DNA of 64,000 nucleotides from Athripsodes cinereus (taxonomy: Eukaryota; Arthropoda; Insecta; Trichoptera; Leptoceridae): contig OX388325.1 in NCBI GenBank assembly GCA_947579605.1, positions 16,177,572 through 16,241,571 of the forward strand, given 5' to 3'. Numbering within the stretch: position 1 is the stretch's first letter; each line of letters begins with the position of its first letter. The translations under genes and the position numbers were made by a program. Of this stretch, positions 45,301-57,179 are shown in pieces. Under the pieces are notes generated by a model. The model was not told where the DNA came from. It saw only the letters and a program-made list of their open reading frames with translations, and searched no databases.

Positions 45301-46284
45301 CCAAATTAATTACCTACTACAAATATTCGATCTAGGTACATAAAAATAATATATACCGTCTTGTATATATTCATTTCATCACAATAAGTAGTCTACTTAC
45401 CTATATCTATTGTTATTACTAAGTTGTAAAATAATGCGATACCATGAAGTGTGTCATGGTGCAAGAGAGAAAGATGTATAGCCTATTCGCAATAACTAAT
45501 CTACGACGTATTCTTACGGGATTCCAACATGATTTCTGTTTGTTTGATTTTGCATCCTAGCGGGGAAACAACTGCGGGGAAAGGGAAGATGAAGACCGCG
45601 CGGAGGGAGAAATCTGTAGTACAGCCCATTACCAAAATATTCTGGCGCTATAGCGTAGCCTTAATGACACATCATTATTATGTATTTTGAAAAATTTTCA
45701 TCACATACCTGAGCTTCTGAAATTCCTTAATAGTTTTTTAATCCTATTTGTTCTCAAATTACTGAGCATAATATTTAAAATAATTCAAATATTATAACAC
45801 TTGACAAATAATAACAAAACAATAGCCAAACTTACGAAAGTGACGACTAACGTGACGATGAATGCCGAATTGTATCTTTAAAAGCCGAACATTCAACAGA
45901 TAGGGATCGTTAATTTCCGTAAGAGTTCGCAAAACACAAAAAGGAAATCCCAATTTTTAGGAATTAATGCACTAATTCAATTTACAGATAATACTTCATT
46001 TGAGAATATAATTTCTTCAATCAATATTACGATTTCTTCAACCAAAGTTTTGTGTGTTTTCTCAATCCAAAATATTCGTATTACACAGTACTATAACAAA
46101 TCTCTTGGACCAAGGAAACAATATTTATTAAAATGAGAAAAATATTTTTTACATTGAAGAGAACTGGTTTACTTAATTCAAGGAAATATTCTTAACTCAA
46201 GACAATAGTCTCTTGAATTGTTTGAGACAGTTCAAATGCTTGGATTGAGATTATAAAATCCACTTGTTTTTTCAGTGCAGTACT
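42311..46284. other. 4-kb AT-rich region, no gene recognised
   Basis: The open frames at 42574-42795, 44389-44595 and 44745-45023 show no domain, signal peptide or splice-supported extension. A GC-richer patch at 43840-43930 and one at 44040-44140 stand out in composition without a recognisable motif. Nothing else is supported. Confidence 0.4.
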
Positions 46285-46683
46285 TTAGGTTGTATAAGGA
46301 AAACAGCCAAGTGGTACAAAAAAGTTGGTTTTCACATTATTGACATGTTTTTATTATGTGCTCACGTACAAATCCGTACCACATGCTGATTTTCAAATGA
46401 ATTTATTCAAACAACTTTTTGCAAAATATTACAAGCCTCAGATTACACACCAAACAATATCCGTAGAAAATCCGTTACGTTTATGTTGCTCTAATCAAGT
46501 GATGCATATGCCTAAATCTATTCAAAGCACAGGAAAAAAATATACAGGGAATGTCGCGTATGTGCACATACTGTGTTAGAAAAGAAACGCAGAAAAATGA
46601 CACGTTTTATGTGTGCGTTTTGTAAAGTAGCATTATGTGTAGATCCTTGTTTTGCTATATACCATTCAAAAGAAACTTACTAA
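46285..46683 (+). pseudogene. piggyBac-type transposase C-terminus, frameshifted
   Basis: The reading starts RKTAKWYKKVGFHIIDMFLL, the region before the C-terminus in piggyBac transposases. It passes through a frame change and ends RVCAHTVLEKKRRKM, MCAFCKVALCVDPCFAIYHS and KETY, then stop. The CxxC/CVDPC/H pattern is the cysteine-rich domain of the family. The DDD core is missing and at least one frameshift is present, so it is a relic. Confidence 0.7.
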
Positions 46684-47178
46684 CTATCCGTCATCCAAAT
46701 ATTTGTGTTAAAACTGTGCAGCTATTTTATAAGTTAGTGTTAAAAATTGTGCAAAATTTTACCATATACCTCATTCGGATTTGGTGCAGATAAGGATTCA
46801 ACTTTCCGTTAGCGACATAACATCGGGGTAAGTGTATGTATTCTCTCTGTGTTTAGTAGTATTAGTGTATCATGGCGGTTGGAATATGTTGAAAAGCGTG
46901 ATTTTTTAATTCGTTGATTTTTTTAAATGCGAACATGATATTGATGATTTTTCTCAATTAATCAAAATTATAGTATTTTAAAAATATATTTCCGAAATTT
47001 CATTTGACGACATCATGTATTCATGGAGAAATTTGAATTTGGAGAACAGTCTTCAAAACCCTCGCAACAGTTAAATTCCTAGTGTTCTTATTTTGGCGTG
47101 TCGAAAAAGTTAAACAGGCGAATCTTAGTTTTTAATTTAATTAACTATTTATTGATTCTATATCTTGTATTTATTTAA
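46684..47178. other. Probable 5' flank of the decayed transposase gene
   Basis: AT-rich sequence ending in a splice-acceptor-like TTGTATTTATTTAAG at 47166-47180. An upstream exon of the transposase may be here, as in the intact relative, but I could not identify it. Confidence 0.3.
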
Positions 47179-48025
47179 GGTCAAAATTCTGTACCTGAAA
47201 ACAGCTATACTGTACATGAACAGGGCCAACCTATACAAAAAATCAGCAAAAAGCGAACGAGAAATGAAGACAAATGGAAAAGAAATGTATTTAAAATAAA
47301 AAGAGCTAAAGGCGAAGCATATCACAAAAAAAGGAAAACTCATAGCATCTAAAAATATGGATTCAAATCCTTGTGGCTGCATAAATAAATGCAATTTAAA
47401 AATAGACAGCGATCGACAGCAGCAAATATTTGATGAATTTTATCGATTAAGTAACTATAACTTGCAATCAGCATTTCTATTTTCGATGATCAATGTATTA
47501 AATAAACGACGGACTTATTCAAATACAGAAGTATTTAAAAGAGACAAAACAAGAGTTTATAAATTGATTGGCAGGGATGGCAATGAAACAAAAGTGTGTA
47601 AAATATTTTTTCAAAGAACTCTGCAAGTATCTGCTGGAAGGATAGATCGTGTGCTCAAGAAAAAAGAAGACGAACCAGTACCACCATTAGATAAAAGAGG
47701 TCACGCTCCTTTAGCAAATAAGACTCCAAATGAAAAGTATCAAGCTGTCAAAAGGTTTATAGAAACAATTCCAGCTTATGAGAGTCACTATGCTTTGCAT
47801 AAATCACACAACAGAAAATATCTTGCCCCGGATTTAAACATGAAAAAATTATACGATTTGTATGTAATGGATGATAATAATCCAGTAAGTGTCCACATTT
47901 TTCGGAATTTTTTTAATGAAGACTACAATTTAACATTTCATACGCCATTATCTGACACATGTCGTAAATGTGATAGCTTTAAGATAAAAATGCTCGCTGC
48001 TGAGTCTGAGGGAGCAAAACAAAAT
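47179..48025 (+). pseudogene. Sola-like transposase A, 5' part, split by a LINE
   Basis: A basic stretch (KKRTRNEDKWKRNV near 47250) leads through a stop and a 1-nt frame change at about 47350 into an open frame (47357-48025). That frame has PCGCINKCNL, a middle region with FFQRTLQVSAGRIDRVLKKK, DKRGHAPLANKTP, SHYALHKSHNRKYLAPDLNM and DTCRKCDSFK. These correspond in order to parts of the intact transposase at 51616-53886 (LDVGVHRLRH, DKRGGDR, ERKYVGSDLS, DVCSKC). The frame reaches the CAAAAT target duplication at 48020-48025 and resumes at 58589. Confidence 0.72.
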
Positions 48026-48772
48026 ATTAGTGCCGAAAACATATCAAGAAAACGTTGTTTTGTTTACATACGCACGGATTGTCAGCTCCTACTTATTTAA
48101 CTCAAAAAGTGGTAAAAAAGCATATAATTGCCAAGTGTTTAATGTCAGTTTGTGCAGTTTTTCAAGCCTCGTCTGGTGATTGTTGTGGTTTTTTTTAATT
48201 TGTGGGGGAAATTGAAAATTTTGTGAAAAACATTTTGACAATAGCTTTTGTGACTCATTTGTGTTGTGGTGCCTTCGGGTGAGAGACTAGTGAAAGATAA
48301 AGAGTACCATCGTGTTCCCCGTATCGAAATTAACAAGAAACCTCGCGAAGGTGTTCACCTAGGAACAGTTTTTCCCATGAAAATTGAAATTTTCATTTTG
48401 TGAAAATTGTGAAAATTCTGGAGAAGTGATGTGATACTAAACTCTATATCAGTTTTTAACGGTGATTCTGAATCTGTAACTAACTTTTGCGTGTCTTGCC
48501 TGTACAGTGAGTTATACCGTGTCATACACATTTTTATGGTGTTTTTCATATTGGTTGTGATACGCTACTTGTGTGTGCCCTCCAAGGAGGTAAACACTTT
48601 ATCCATCAAATAAAGCTCCTCAGTTACTATATAAAAGTCCGCGGTGGCACCTCTCTATCTCGACGCCCAAGGTAGGTACGGGCTCTGATACCAATTTTTC
48701 AGCGGACTACCTACGGTTACTCGGGTTTCACATACATTTTTTCACCACCCGTTGAAGTCTCTCCATACAATT

Positions 48773-50097
48773 ATGAGTTCGGGACAGAGTCAGCTCGTGA
48801 TAAGAGGTGGCACACGTTCCAATCCACCCTCCAGAGACTGCTTACCAGCAGTTAGACCTATCAACGTCTCTAATCTTGGATCGCCGGAGAGTATTGTGAG
48901 TGAGATAGAGTCGCTTGTAAATAGCCCAGGTAACTTGAATAAAGAGACCAGAAGTACAATATTTTGAAAATTATTGAAAAGGCAAAGAACTTACTTTCCC
49001 TGTGTCTTCATTATAAGCGAAATTGGGAAAAGACTAACAAGAAGAAACAGTCAAAACTTGAGGATCCCCAAACGATGGAGAAGCAGTCTGATACTAATGA
49101 TCTCGGTGGAACTGTTTCAGGTATTGCACTGCTACTTAAGGAACAGAGTGAGAAGATTGATACCTTGCTGACTGAAAGGGCATTGGATTCTGCAAAGATT
49201 GACACCTTACTAAATGAAAGAGCATCGGATGCAGCGAGGATTGACTCCTTACTTGGTAATAGGATGTCGGATACTGTAAAGGATGGACCAGACAGAGCTT
49301 CCTATGCCATGGTAACCGCAGGCACAAAACACGAGAGATCACACCGTGAAGTTACCCATTCGTTGTTAATTGCGTCAAAGGACCCCACCAAGAAAAGTAA
49401 TGAATTGGAGGGAATAATCAAGAGAAATGTAAATCTAAAAACCCTGGGTGTTGGGGTGTCCGGAATGAGACATGTGTCCGGCAAGTCAAAGTTATTAATA
49501 AGCTGTCCTAGCTCCGGTGATAGAGGTGCTCTTGCCGATCGAATAAAGTCTACAGCGGGAGACCACGTCACGGTTTCGCAAGCCACGAAGAAGGACCCCC
49601 TAATAGCTATCAAAGGAATTGTCTGTGGAGTGACAGAGGAGGAAATCAACGAGTCTTTGAAAGCGCAGAACAAGGAACTCAAGGATACCGCCTTTAAACT
49701 ATCCATAAAATACAGAAAGAAACATAGAAACTCCCTCCTATGCAGTGTTGTTTGCTCATGTCCACCGTTACTGTACAGAACCTTACTAAGCCTAAGTAAA
49801 ATAAACATTGGCTACCAGAGACTAGAGGTTGTAGATGAAAACCCACTAATACGTTGCCTCAATTGTCAACAGTACGGGCATACTCAGACACATTGCAAGA
49901 GGAAGATCGCGTGCTCGCACTGCGCGGGTGAGCATCGCTACGCCGACTGCTCTCGGAGGGATGAGCTACCAACATGTATAAACTGCCATTCAAGGGACAT
50001 GGCTCATGACCACTCTACAGTCGACGGATCCTGTTCTTCGAGAATTATAATGGAGAGACGGGCAAGAGCAATGATCGACTATCCACAATTTTGTTGA
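48773..50097 (+). pseudogene. LINE ORF1 (nucleic-acid chaperone), one frameshift
   Basis: The reading starts MSSGQSQLVIRGG at 48773 and shifts frame at about 48963 (a 1-nt deletion fits; repaired length about 441 residues). It continues to the stop at 50095-50097. Three consecutive copies of a 15-residue unit, KIDTLLxERAxDxA, near 49150-49275 suggest a coiled coil. The C-terminus has zinc knuckles CLNCQQYGHTQTHC and CSHCAGEHRYADC plus CINCHSRD...C. ORF2 begins one base after the ORF1 stop. ORF1 proteins of this type bind the LINE RNA. Confidence 0.82.
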
Positions 50098-50522
50098 GAT
50101 GGACATGGTTTCTTTACAACACGAACTAGAGAACTTAGAATTTGTACAGACAAGAGTCATAGAGAACCCCGATGGTTTCACAGACACCTTTTTCACAGGA
50201 GAATCGTTGAAGATAATTAGTACCAACATTCGAAGCATACGGAGAAACTTCGACGGGCTACAAATTTTCATCCAAAATCTAGCCGTGAAGCCCGACATAA
50301 TAGTGCTCACTGAATGCTGGCTAGATAACGATTCTAGAGTACCAAACATGAAACACTATGGGTCCTTTGTCTCTCAGAACCCAATGAACAAATCAGATGG
50401 GGTAGTTGTATACACCAGTGATAAGTTGGAAGCCACCAGCACCCCCTCCCACCTACAGGAGGCTAGTGGAGTGCTAATTTCATGTGAAAAAATCAACTTT
50501 AAACTCTTGGCTATCTGTGGCC

Positions 50523-50800
50523 ACCAGATGCAAAACCGCCACTATACGTCTCTTCAACTTTTACGGAAAACAAAAAAAACGTTTGAAATATGTTGTGCCG
50601 TAAATATATTGGAAATAAGTTCTATGTCTGATTATTCTGATTATGTAGTTTGATTCTACAGAATTCATTTTTGTGATTTAATACACCAACTTCTAAAAAA
50701 ACAGTAACAAAAATGTGAAGTGGCGGTTTTGCACTCAACTGTCTCAATAATGGCGGTTTTGAATCTCACAAAAGATGACAATGTCGGTTTTGCACCTTAG
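50523..50800. repeat. Left TIR and subterminal repeats of the transposon
   Basis: Terminal GCAAAACCGCC at 50530-50540 is followed by three opposite-facing copies, GGCGGTTTTGC at 50722, GGCGGTTTTG at 50752 and GTCGGTTTTGC at 50783. Such arrays are usual transposase-binding sites (inference). Confidence 0.7.
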
Positions 50801-50959
50801 CTGAGAGTGGCGCTAGTATAAACATCTACACTATGAGTTATACATTTAACCCGTTAACTGCATAGGTATATTTTCAATTGAAACTAAAAAAAATTAAAGA
50901 AGTATAAAAATAATTTATTCAAACACAATGGATACATAGAATAACAATGAACAAAATTG

Positions 50960-51540
50960 ACTTTTTAACTTTTTGTTTGTTTGAATGAAATAAAGTAAAG
51001 TAAAAAGAAATGGATACAAAATAACAATGAGTAAAACCTATATAATATAAACTTTTTAGCAAAAATAAATTTTATTCAATTATACAAAGGTATTTTTAAA
51101 AAAAATATTTTTAAAATTATTTATCGAAAGAAAATGGACATAAAATATTAATTTTATTCAATTAAAAAACGGTATTTTTTAAAAAATATTTTAAATAAGC
51201 GTATAAAATATTATTAAAACTATCGAAAATTTTTTTTTAAAAAAAGTGTATAAAATTTTATTAAAATTATCGAAAGAAAATGGACATAAAATATCAATTT
51301 TATTCAATTATAAAAAGGTATTTAAAAAAATATATTTTTAAAAAATTTATAAAATATTGTTTAAACTATTTATCGAAAGAAAATGGGACACAAAATATTA
51401 TATTTATTCAATTATAAAAAGGTATTTTTAAAAAAAAATGTATAAAATATTACTGCTGAAAGAAAATGGACACAAAATAGGTATAGCTATCGAAATACGT
51501 ACATCGAAAGAAAATGGACACAAAATACATAGGTATAGCT
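50960..51540. repeat. Degenerate AT-rich minisatellite inside the transposon
   Basis: About five diverged units contain TATCGAAAGAAAATGGACA, then AAAATATTAATTTTATTCAA and GGTATTTTTAAAAAA. Unit length varies around 100 bp. It lies between the transposase stop and the left terminal repeats. Confidence 0.6.
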
Positions 51541-51615
51541 ATGAACAAAAATATAGTAATAAAGTAACATAAGATGTCTGCAATAGAAAATATCTAAAAA
51601 TAATTAAAATTATCA

Positions 51616-53886
51616 TTAAACTGACTGGCCAGACTCCTCGGGACAGTAAACACACAAATCATTTTCTTCAGAATGTGATTCATCTTCAAGAATATTGTTT
51701 TTGTTGATGATCTCACTATAAAATCTTAATCTGTCGCCCATTTCAGTTTTCCATGTATCTCCAAAATGTTTTGCGAGCAAGTTTCCAACGTCTGTTAATT
51801 TCAGGGGATTCAATTTAACCGTCTCTATATTTATGGTTTTTGGATTCATGGAAGATATTGATTGGCCTCTCTTTGTGAATGATTTAAATACTCCGAATTC
51901 TGCTGTGTAGTTAACTTCACCCTTTAATAGAATTTTATTCATATCTGCTTTTGCTCTCTTTAAGAAAAATCTTTTGCAAGGAGCAAAACGGAAGTGGTAT
52001 TGACCTGGAGGACGAAAAACTTCAGATCCTGCTTTTTTCCAATCTTGAACAAGACAATCAACACCCAAGCTAATTACATTACCGAATCGTCGATAAATTT
52101 CCAAATATTCTGAAGGATCTATTATTTCTTCTCGGTTCCTAATTTCTTTTTCAATGTGGCCAAAAATTCTGTCTGCCGGCATGAAAGAATGACCAGGAAC
52201 TGGAAATATAAATTGAATGCATTTCAATGTCCTGGGAGCAAAGTTTTTAAACCAATAAGCACACATTGCTAACATGGTTGAGTTTTTATTTTGGGAGCCA
52301 CATCCATCTCCCATCAACCTTAAAATGCGTATGTTTGTAAAATTTATTAAATTTAAACGATGAAATAAGGCTGAGGCGATTTCGTTTGCTCCTTTTCGAT
52401 GTTGGTTTTCAGTCCAACTATAAATAAAAACATTTGATAACGGCATATCATTATTTTCTGTAGCTTGGACTACGGTGAAATTATAAATATGAAGTTGACG
52501 ACTGTAATAAGCTGCTTGATCTTGCACTTTCGGCAACAAATTATTTTTTTGGCAGTCAAATGAAAGCGTCAACAAATCATGTTTTCGTTCTTTTAAGTAA
52601 CGAAAAAAACATTTAGCCTTTAATTTATGTAAGCGCTTCTCGGCCAAATACTTATTTTTCTCTTGATTAGTTGTTCTTCGTATTCTTTCATTTAGCTCTA
52701 AGCACTTGGAACAAACATCCAAACTTGGTTTTTTGAACCCAATATTATATTTAGTATTAAAAATATTTCTGAAGTAGGATTCTTTTACCTTAAGTTCATT
52801 ATTAATTGAAGTTTCTTGTTGCTCATTATACAGTCGCCACATTTTTGCGATGCTTAGATCTGACCCCACATATTTCCTCTCCATGCTTGATCGTCGACAA
52901 TAGTGTGACTCAATGCATTTGAAGGACTCGATAAATTTCATTACACTTTCTTTTTTGCGTAAATTTTTTACCGAGACTCTGTCTCCGCCTCGTTTGTCGT
53001 GTAATAACGTTCCTTCTTTTAAATATGTTTTAGCTATGTGACGAAGTCTATGAACACCAACGTCCAATGTGCTCAAAAATATCTTTTGGCATACTCGAAT
53101 TGACTTATATGGATGTGTTGCAACTCGTATGTATAATTTGGTGTGGGTTATTGATGCCGATCGTTTTTTATTAGATGGCTTTCGTTTAGGTGTCGTAACC
53201 TTAATATGTTTAAGAATAAACCCATCTTGATACAATTTATTTGGTTTGGCATAAAACGCCTGATGAAATTTTCTAATATCTTGCGGTTTCAATTCATTAC
53301 ACTTTATTGATTTATCTGTGTGTTTGCATTGTGTACATAATTGCAGATCTGGTAGTTTTTTGGAAGAATATCTGAAATCAACACACATATACATAAACAA
53401 TTATCTTGCCTTGCACATCAAAAATTTTAATATACCTAGCAGAAATTACTGCATTTTAATTTTGAAATGTCTTTAATATACATACACTTTATAATTAAAA
53501 ACGAAACATTTAGTAAATACCTGCATGGCAAAAAATATTATTTCAAAAATTGGTAGGTATGTAGGTATATGTAGCATTAAAAATATTTTGATCTATAATA
53601 TTGCTTTAAGTCAGCAAACTCAAGAGAACAATAAACTTGTAAAAAAATAATCCAATTTTACGGTAAGTTCAAAATAATATAAACTGGAGGTTTTATAAAA
53701 AAAAACTAATCTGCAAAGGGTTAACACGTGTATTTAAGATGGTTGTCGATTTGTGTCAAAATGCTACTATAAAGGAGTGTTGAATTTTTACCTTTTTCTC
53801 TGCTCCACAGCACGTTTTCTCGAATTTGGATTTCGCATCCGCTGCCTAGTCTTGTTTACAGAAGCAGGAACAATATTTTCCTCCAT
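51616..53886 (-). CDS. Sola-like DDE transposase, two exons, 616 residues, apparently intact
   Basis: Exon 1 is 53886-53792 (from ATG, MEENIVPASVNKTRQRMRNP) with donor AAAAAG/gtaaaa. The intron is 53791-53372, 420 bp. Exon 2 is 53371-51616, after acceptor tgatttcag. The join gives 1851 bp in frame, without internal stops. N-terminal part: basic, then LCTQC and a further Cys (44, 47, 56). Cys pair 252/255 (DVCSKC). The catalytic core carries SFDCQKN (Asp304), GDGCGSQNKN (Asp387) and PGHSFMPADRIFGHIEKE (Asp432, Glu439). SWTENQHRKGANEIASALFH lies before the second Asp. The likely role is cut-and-paste transposition of the surrounding element. Which acidic residue completes the triad is inference. 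Confidence 0.85.
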
Positions 53887-54009
53887 AATTGTTATCTTTA
53901 TATTGAAAAAAACTCAAACAAACACAGCAAAAATTAACGCACACGCACCGAGATCACTATAAGTAGCCATACCGTTTTAAGAAATTTAGAGTGCTCTGAT
54001 TGGTCAAAA

Positions 54010-54215
54010 GAATATAGTGGCGGTTTTGCATTGTAGCAGTGAATACGGTGTAGGTTTTGCACCTAAGATGATACTTTAAACCTATTTTTATACTACAAAG
54101 AGGCGCTTTTGCACTGGTTTGAATATTAGTATGGGTATGTGTGGTCATTGAAATAATAAGCCCATCATTAGTTCAATTTCCACAATATATGAATAGTGGC
54201 GGTTTTGCTTCTAGG
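54010..54215. repeat. Right TIR and subterminal repeats of the transposon
   Basis: Copies of GGCGGTTTTGC and variants lie at about 54021, 54050 (GTAGGTTTTGC), 54101 (GGCGCTTTTGC) and the terminal one at 54198-54208. All face the same way as the internal copies at the left end. Confidence 0.7.
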
Positions 54216-57179
54216 GGCCACATCTACAGATCGCCACAGTATACCAATGGTGCGGCTTTTCTCGACTCCATCTATCAGTGCATGCAGGAAATCTCAAAGG
54301 AGTCGCCCTCCTGTTCGGTTATAACTGGGGACATGAACATAAACATTTTGGACCAGACACAGGAACTGTCAAACTATTACCTTAATTTAATGTGTGTAAT
54401 GGGTTATATCTCCACTACCTCTGGTACAACCAGAGAGACTCCGAATAGCTCAACATGTATAGATCATATCTTTGTCCATACAAAACTAAAAATTGATGCT
54501 ACGATAATACAAACTTGTATTACAGATCATTACTCTACTGCCTTGGAGGTCTACATGGACAAAACAAACTTCAGAGAAACTCCTCAGATAAAAAACAGTA
54601 TAAATTATAGAGCCTGTGTGGAATCGATGAGACAGGAGACATGGAGGTCAGTATATGATGCTGAGAGTGCAGACATGGCATTGCGAGGCCTGGTTGAAGT
54701 AATACAGGATCATCTGAATACTCATACAACAACTAAAAAGTTAAATCACAGGACACATAAAATTAAACCATGGATCACAGAGGGTGTAGTGAGAGCTATT
54801 CATAGACGAAATAAATTGCACAGGCAGGCAAAACGTTTTCCAAGTAACAGACAACTCGAAGCTTATTACAAGAGGTATAGAAACATATGCCACAATATAA
54901 TAAAAAGTACCAAACAAAATTATTATAAACAGAAAATTGAAGAAAGCCCAAATAAAGCAAAGACTGTCTGGAATATCGTCAGAGACAATATGGGAACAAA
55001 CAACACTCGCAAGCAGATTACGAAGATTAAGAAAAATGACACCATTGAGTGCACTAATGAAAAAATCGCCAATGTTTTTAACGACTATTTCTCAAGCGTT
55101 GGGAGTGTTTTGGCTAAGGAACTAATACAGAGAATTGGAAAAACAGAGGAGGATCTTGCTCGACAAATTCCCATCCATCTCGAAGACAGTGAACGGCCGC
55201 GAAATTTTAATTTACGCCCAATCTCAACTGATGAAACCAAAACCATAATAAGCTTTCTTCGCGATGACTGTGCACGTGGTCCTGACGGTATTAGTACAAA
55301 GATCTTGAAATTGTCAAGTGAACACCTTGGTCCTGCCTTAACACACGCCATAAACCTAAGCATAGCAGAGGGCAAATTCCCAGATCACCTTAAGGAAGCG
55401 ATAGTCGTCCCCATATATAAGAGCGATGACCCTCTAGAGACACGAAACTATAGGCCCATAGCTCTGCTAAATGTCATTTCAAAAATATACGAAAAGGCCG
55501 TAAATAGACAACTAACAACATACTTGGAAACAAACAACATTCTATCAAATCAACAATTTGGTTTTAGACCAGGAAGAAGTACGACAGATGCTATCAATGA
55601 CATGACCGACTATCTCGTCAGAGAGATGGATGTTGGTAAGAAATGTATCGCGGTATACATAGATAGACCTTAAAAAGGCATTTGATACAGTCTCACACCC
55701 GATACTACTGCAAAAGCTAAAGGGCATAGGAATAACTGGACTTTCTCTAAAATGGTTCAGTGACTATATAAAAAACAGAAAACAGATTGTTAGAATTGGC
55801 GAGACTACAGGTTCATCGAAAGAAGTCGACTTCGGCGTGCCACAGGGTACTGTCCTAGGACCTACCCTCTTCCTTGTTTACATTAATGAGTTATGCAAAA
55901 TGACTACTCCGGCGAAAATCACGGCTTTTGCTGATGATACAGCTATTTTATTTAGCGCAAATTCATGGGAAGAGGTCTACGAGGTCGCAAATAATGAAAT
56001 GGTTAAAATCAAGACCTGGATGGACGAGAATTTGTTGACGCTGAACATCTCAAAGGCTAAATATATCACCTTTAGTATCGATAGTAGACAACAACCACCG
56101 GAGAATACTCATAGCATTACTATCCACACGTGCTATCCCTTGACGGGACCCTGTTCATGCCGGACTCTGGAAAAGGTCAAAACCTACAAATATCTAGGAA
56201 TTCACATAGATCAGCACCTGCGTTGGCAGCACCATATTGAACAGCTTACAAAAAAATGTAGAAAACTGATACATATATTTAGAACTTTGAGAGACATTCT
56301 CGATGTGGATATATTAAAAACTGTATACTATGCTCTCACACAAAGTACCCTTGAATATGGAATTATTGGCTGGGGTGGAATGGCTGCTACGCTCTTGGCA
56401 CCTTTGGAGAGAGTCCAACGATCTATTTTAAAGGTTATGTACCGAAAACCGTTCAGATACTCAACCGAAGAGTTGTATAACTTGGCTGAAGTGTTGGATG
56501 TCAGACAGCTCTACATGAAAATTATTATCACGTACCTGCACAGAAACACTTCACCGTTCCAACCAGATTACATACTTGTTCACAGCACAAGAAATCGACA
56601 ACAGCTTAGACCACCGCATCTTCTGACTACCTTTGCCCAGAGGCATTACTGTTTCTTGGCGCCTAGACTATACAATAAAGTCATGATAAGCATACAGCAG
56701 TCTATTTCACGGAATGGAAAGAACTTGAGTAGACTTATGGTTGAATGGTTGAAGAAGACGGGAAGAATAACATCCACTTCCATGCTATTGAATATGGATA
56801 GATGACTGAATTCCAGTAGTTCAATATTAAAAGACTGAAGGAGCACCTCGTCATGATCACCACGTGGTCTTTCATTGTTGTTATTAGTTGTTATTGGATC
56901 TTCCTTTTTATTTATTAATATTTTTTAAATTTCAATTTTTTTCAAATATGATAAGCTGCCTTGGTGTCTACCACCTCAGAACAGACTACGTCTAGTGAGG
57001 TGGTATAATTTTCCAGAACGGCAGACTCAGAGGATGCACGCTCGAGGGTCGGGGACGTGCGGGGCTCGGTCGGGCCACATGTGGCCCGGCTGAGAACCGC
57101 GTGTCTTCGCTGGGAAGGTGGGCATCTGATGGGCCTGTTTCTTTTTTTATTGTAGTACTTATAACTCATATAATATTTA

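Larger units (their letters stand above)
50523..54215 (-). mobile_element. Intact-looking 3.69-kb Sola-like DNA transposon
   Basis: It is inserted in LINE ORF2 between GGCC at 50519-50522 and 54216-54219. The ends are ACCAGATGCAAAACCGCC and, reversed, CCTAGAAGCAAAACCGCC, so the shared core GCAAAACCGCC lies the same distance from both TSDs. The flanks GGCCAC also match over 6 bp, so a 6-bp TSD cannot be fully excluded. It encodes one two-exon transposase on the minus strand. The motif GGCGGTTTTGC is repeated inside both ends. Superfamily by analogy with Sola (4-bp TSD, DDE transposase); not searched. Confidence 0.82.
50099..56805 (+). pseudogene. LINE ORF2 (endonuclease-reverse transcriptase), interrupted
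   Basis: The APE-type endonuclease begins LKIISTNIRSIRRNFDGLQI and PDIIVLTECW and stops at 50522, where a DNA transposon sits. It resumes at 54220 with the active-site words VITGDMNIN and CIDHIFVH. The RT carries ARGPDGIS, NYRPIALLN, FGFRPGRSTTDAI, motif A (YID..KKAFDTV), VPQGTVLGPTLFLVYINEL and FADDTAILF. At motif A a tandem ATAG duplication (55661-55668) shifts the frame. Removing the transposon with one TSD and the 4-bp duplication leaves 3006 bp, 1001 codons and a stop, with no other break. Confidence 0.88.

Noticed and set aside
46325..46579. Small host gene of 84 codons
   Set aside because: The frame is part of a frameshifted piggyBac transposase C-terminus whose cysteine-rich end lies in the next frame.
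49302..49808. 168-codon minus-strand open frame
   Set aside because: It lies antisense inside LINE ORF1, whose sense frame has recognisable domains. It is a shadow.
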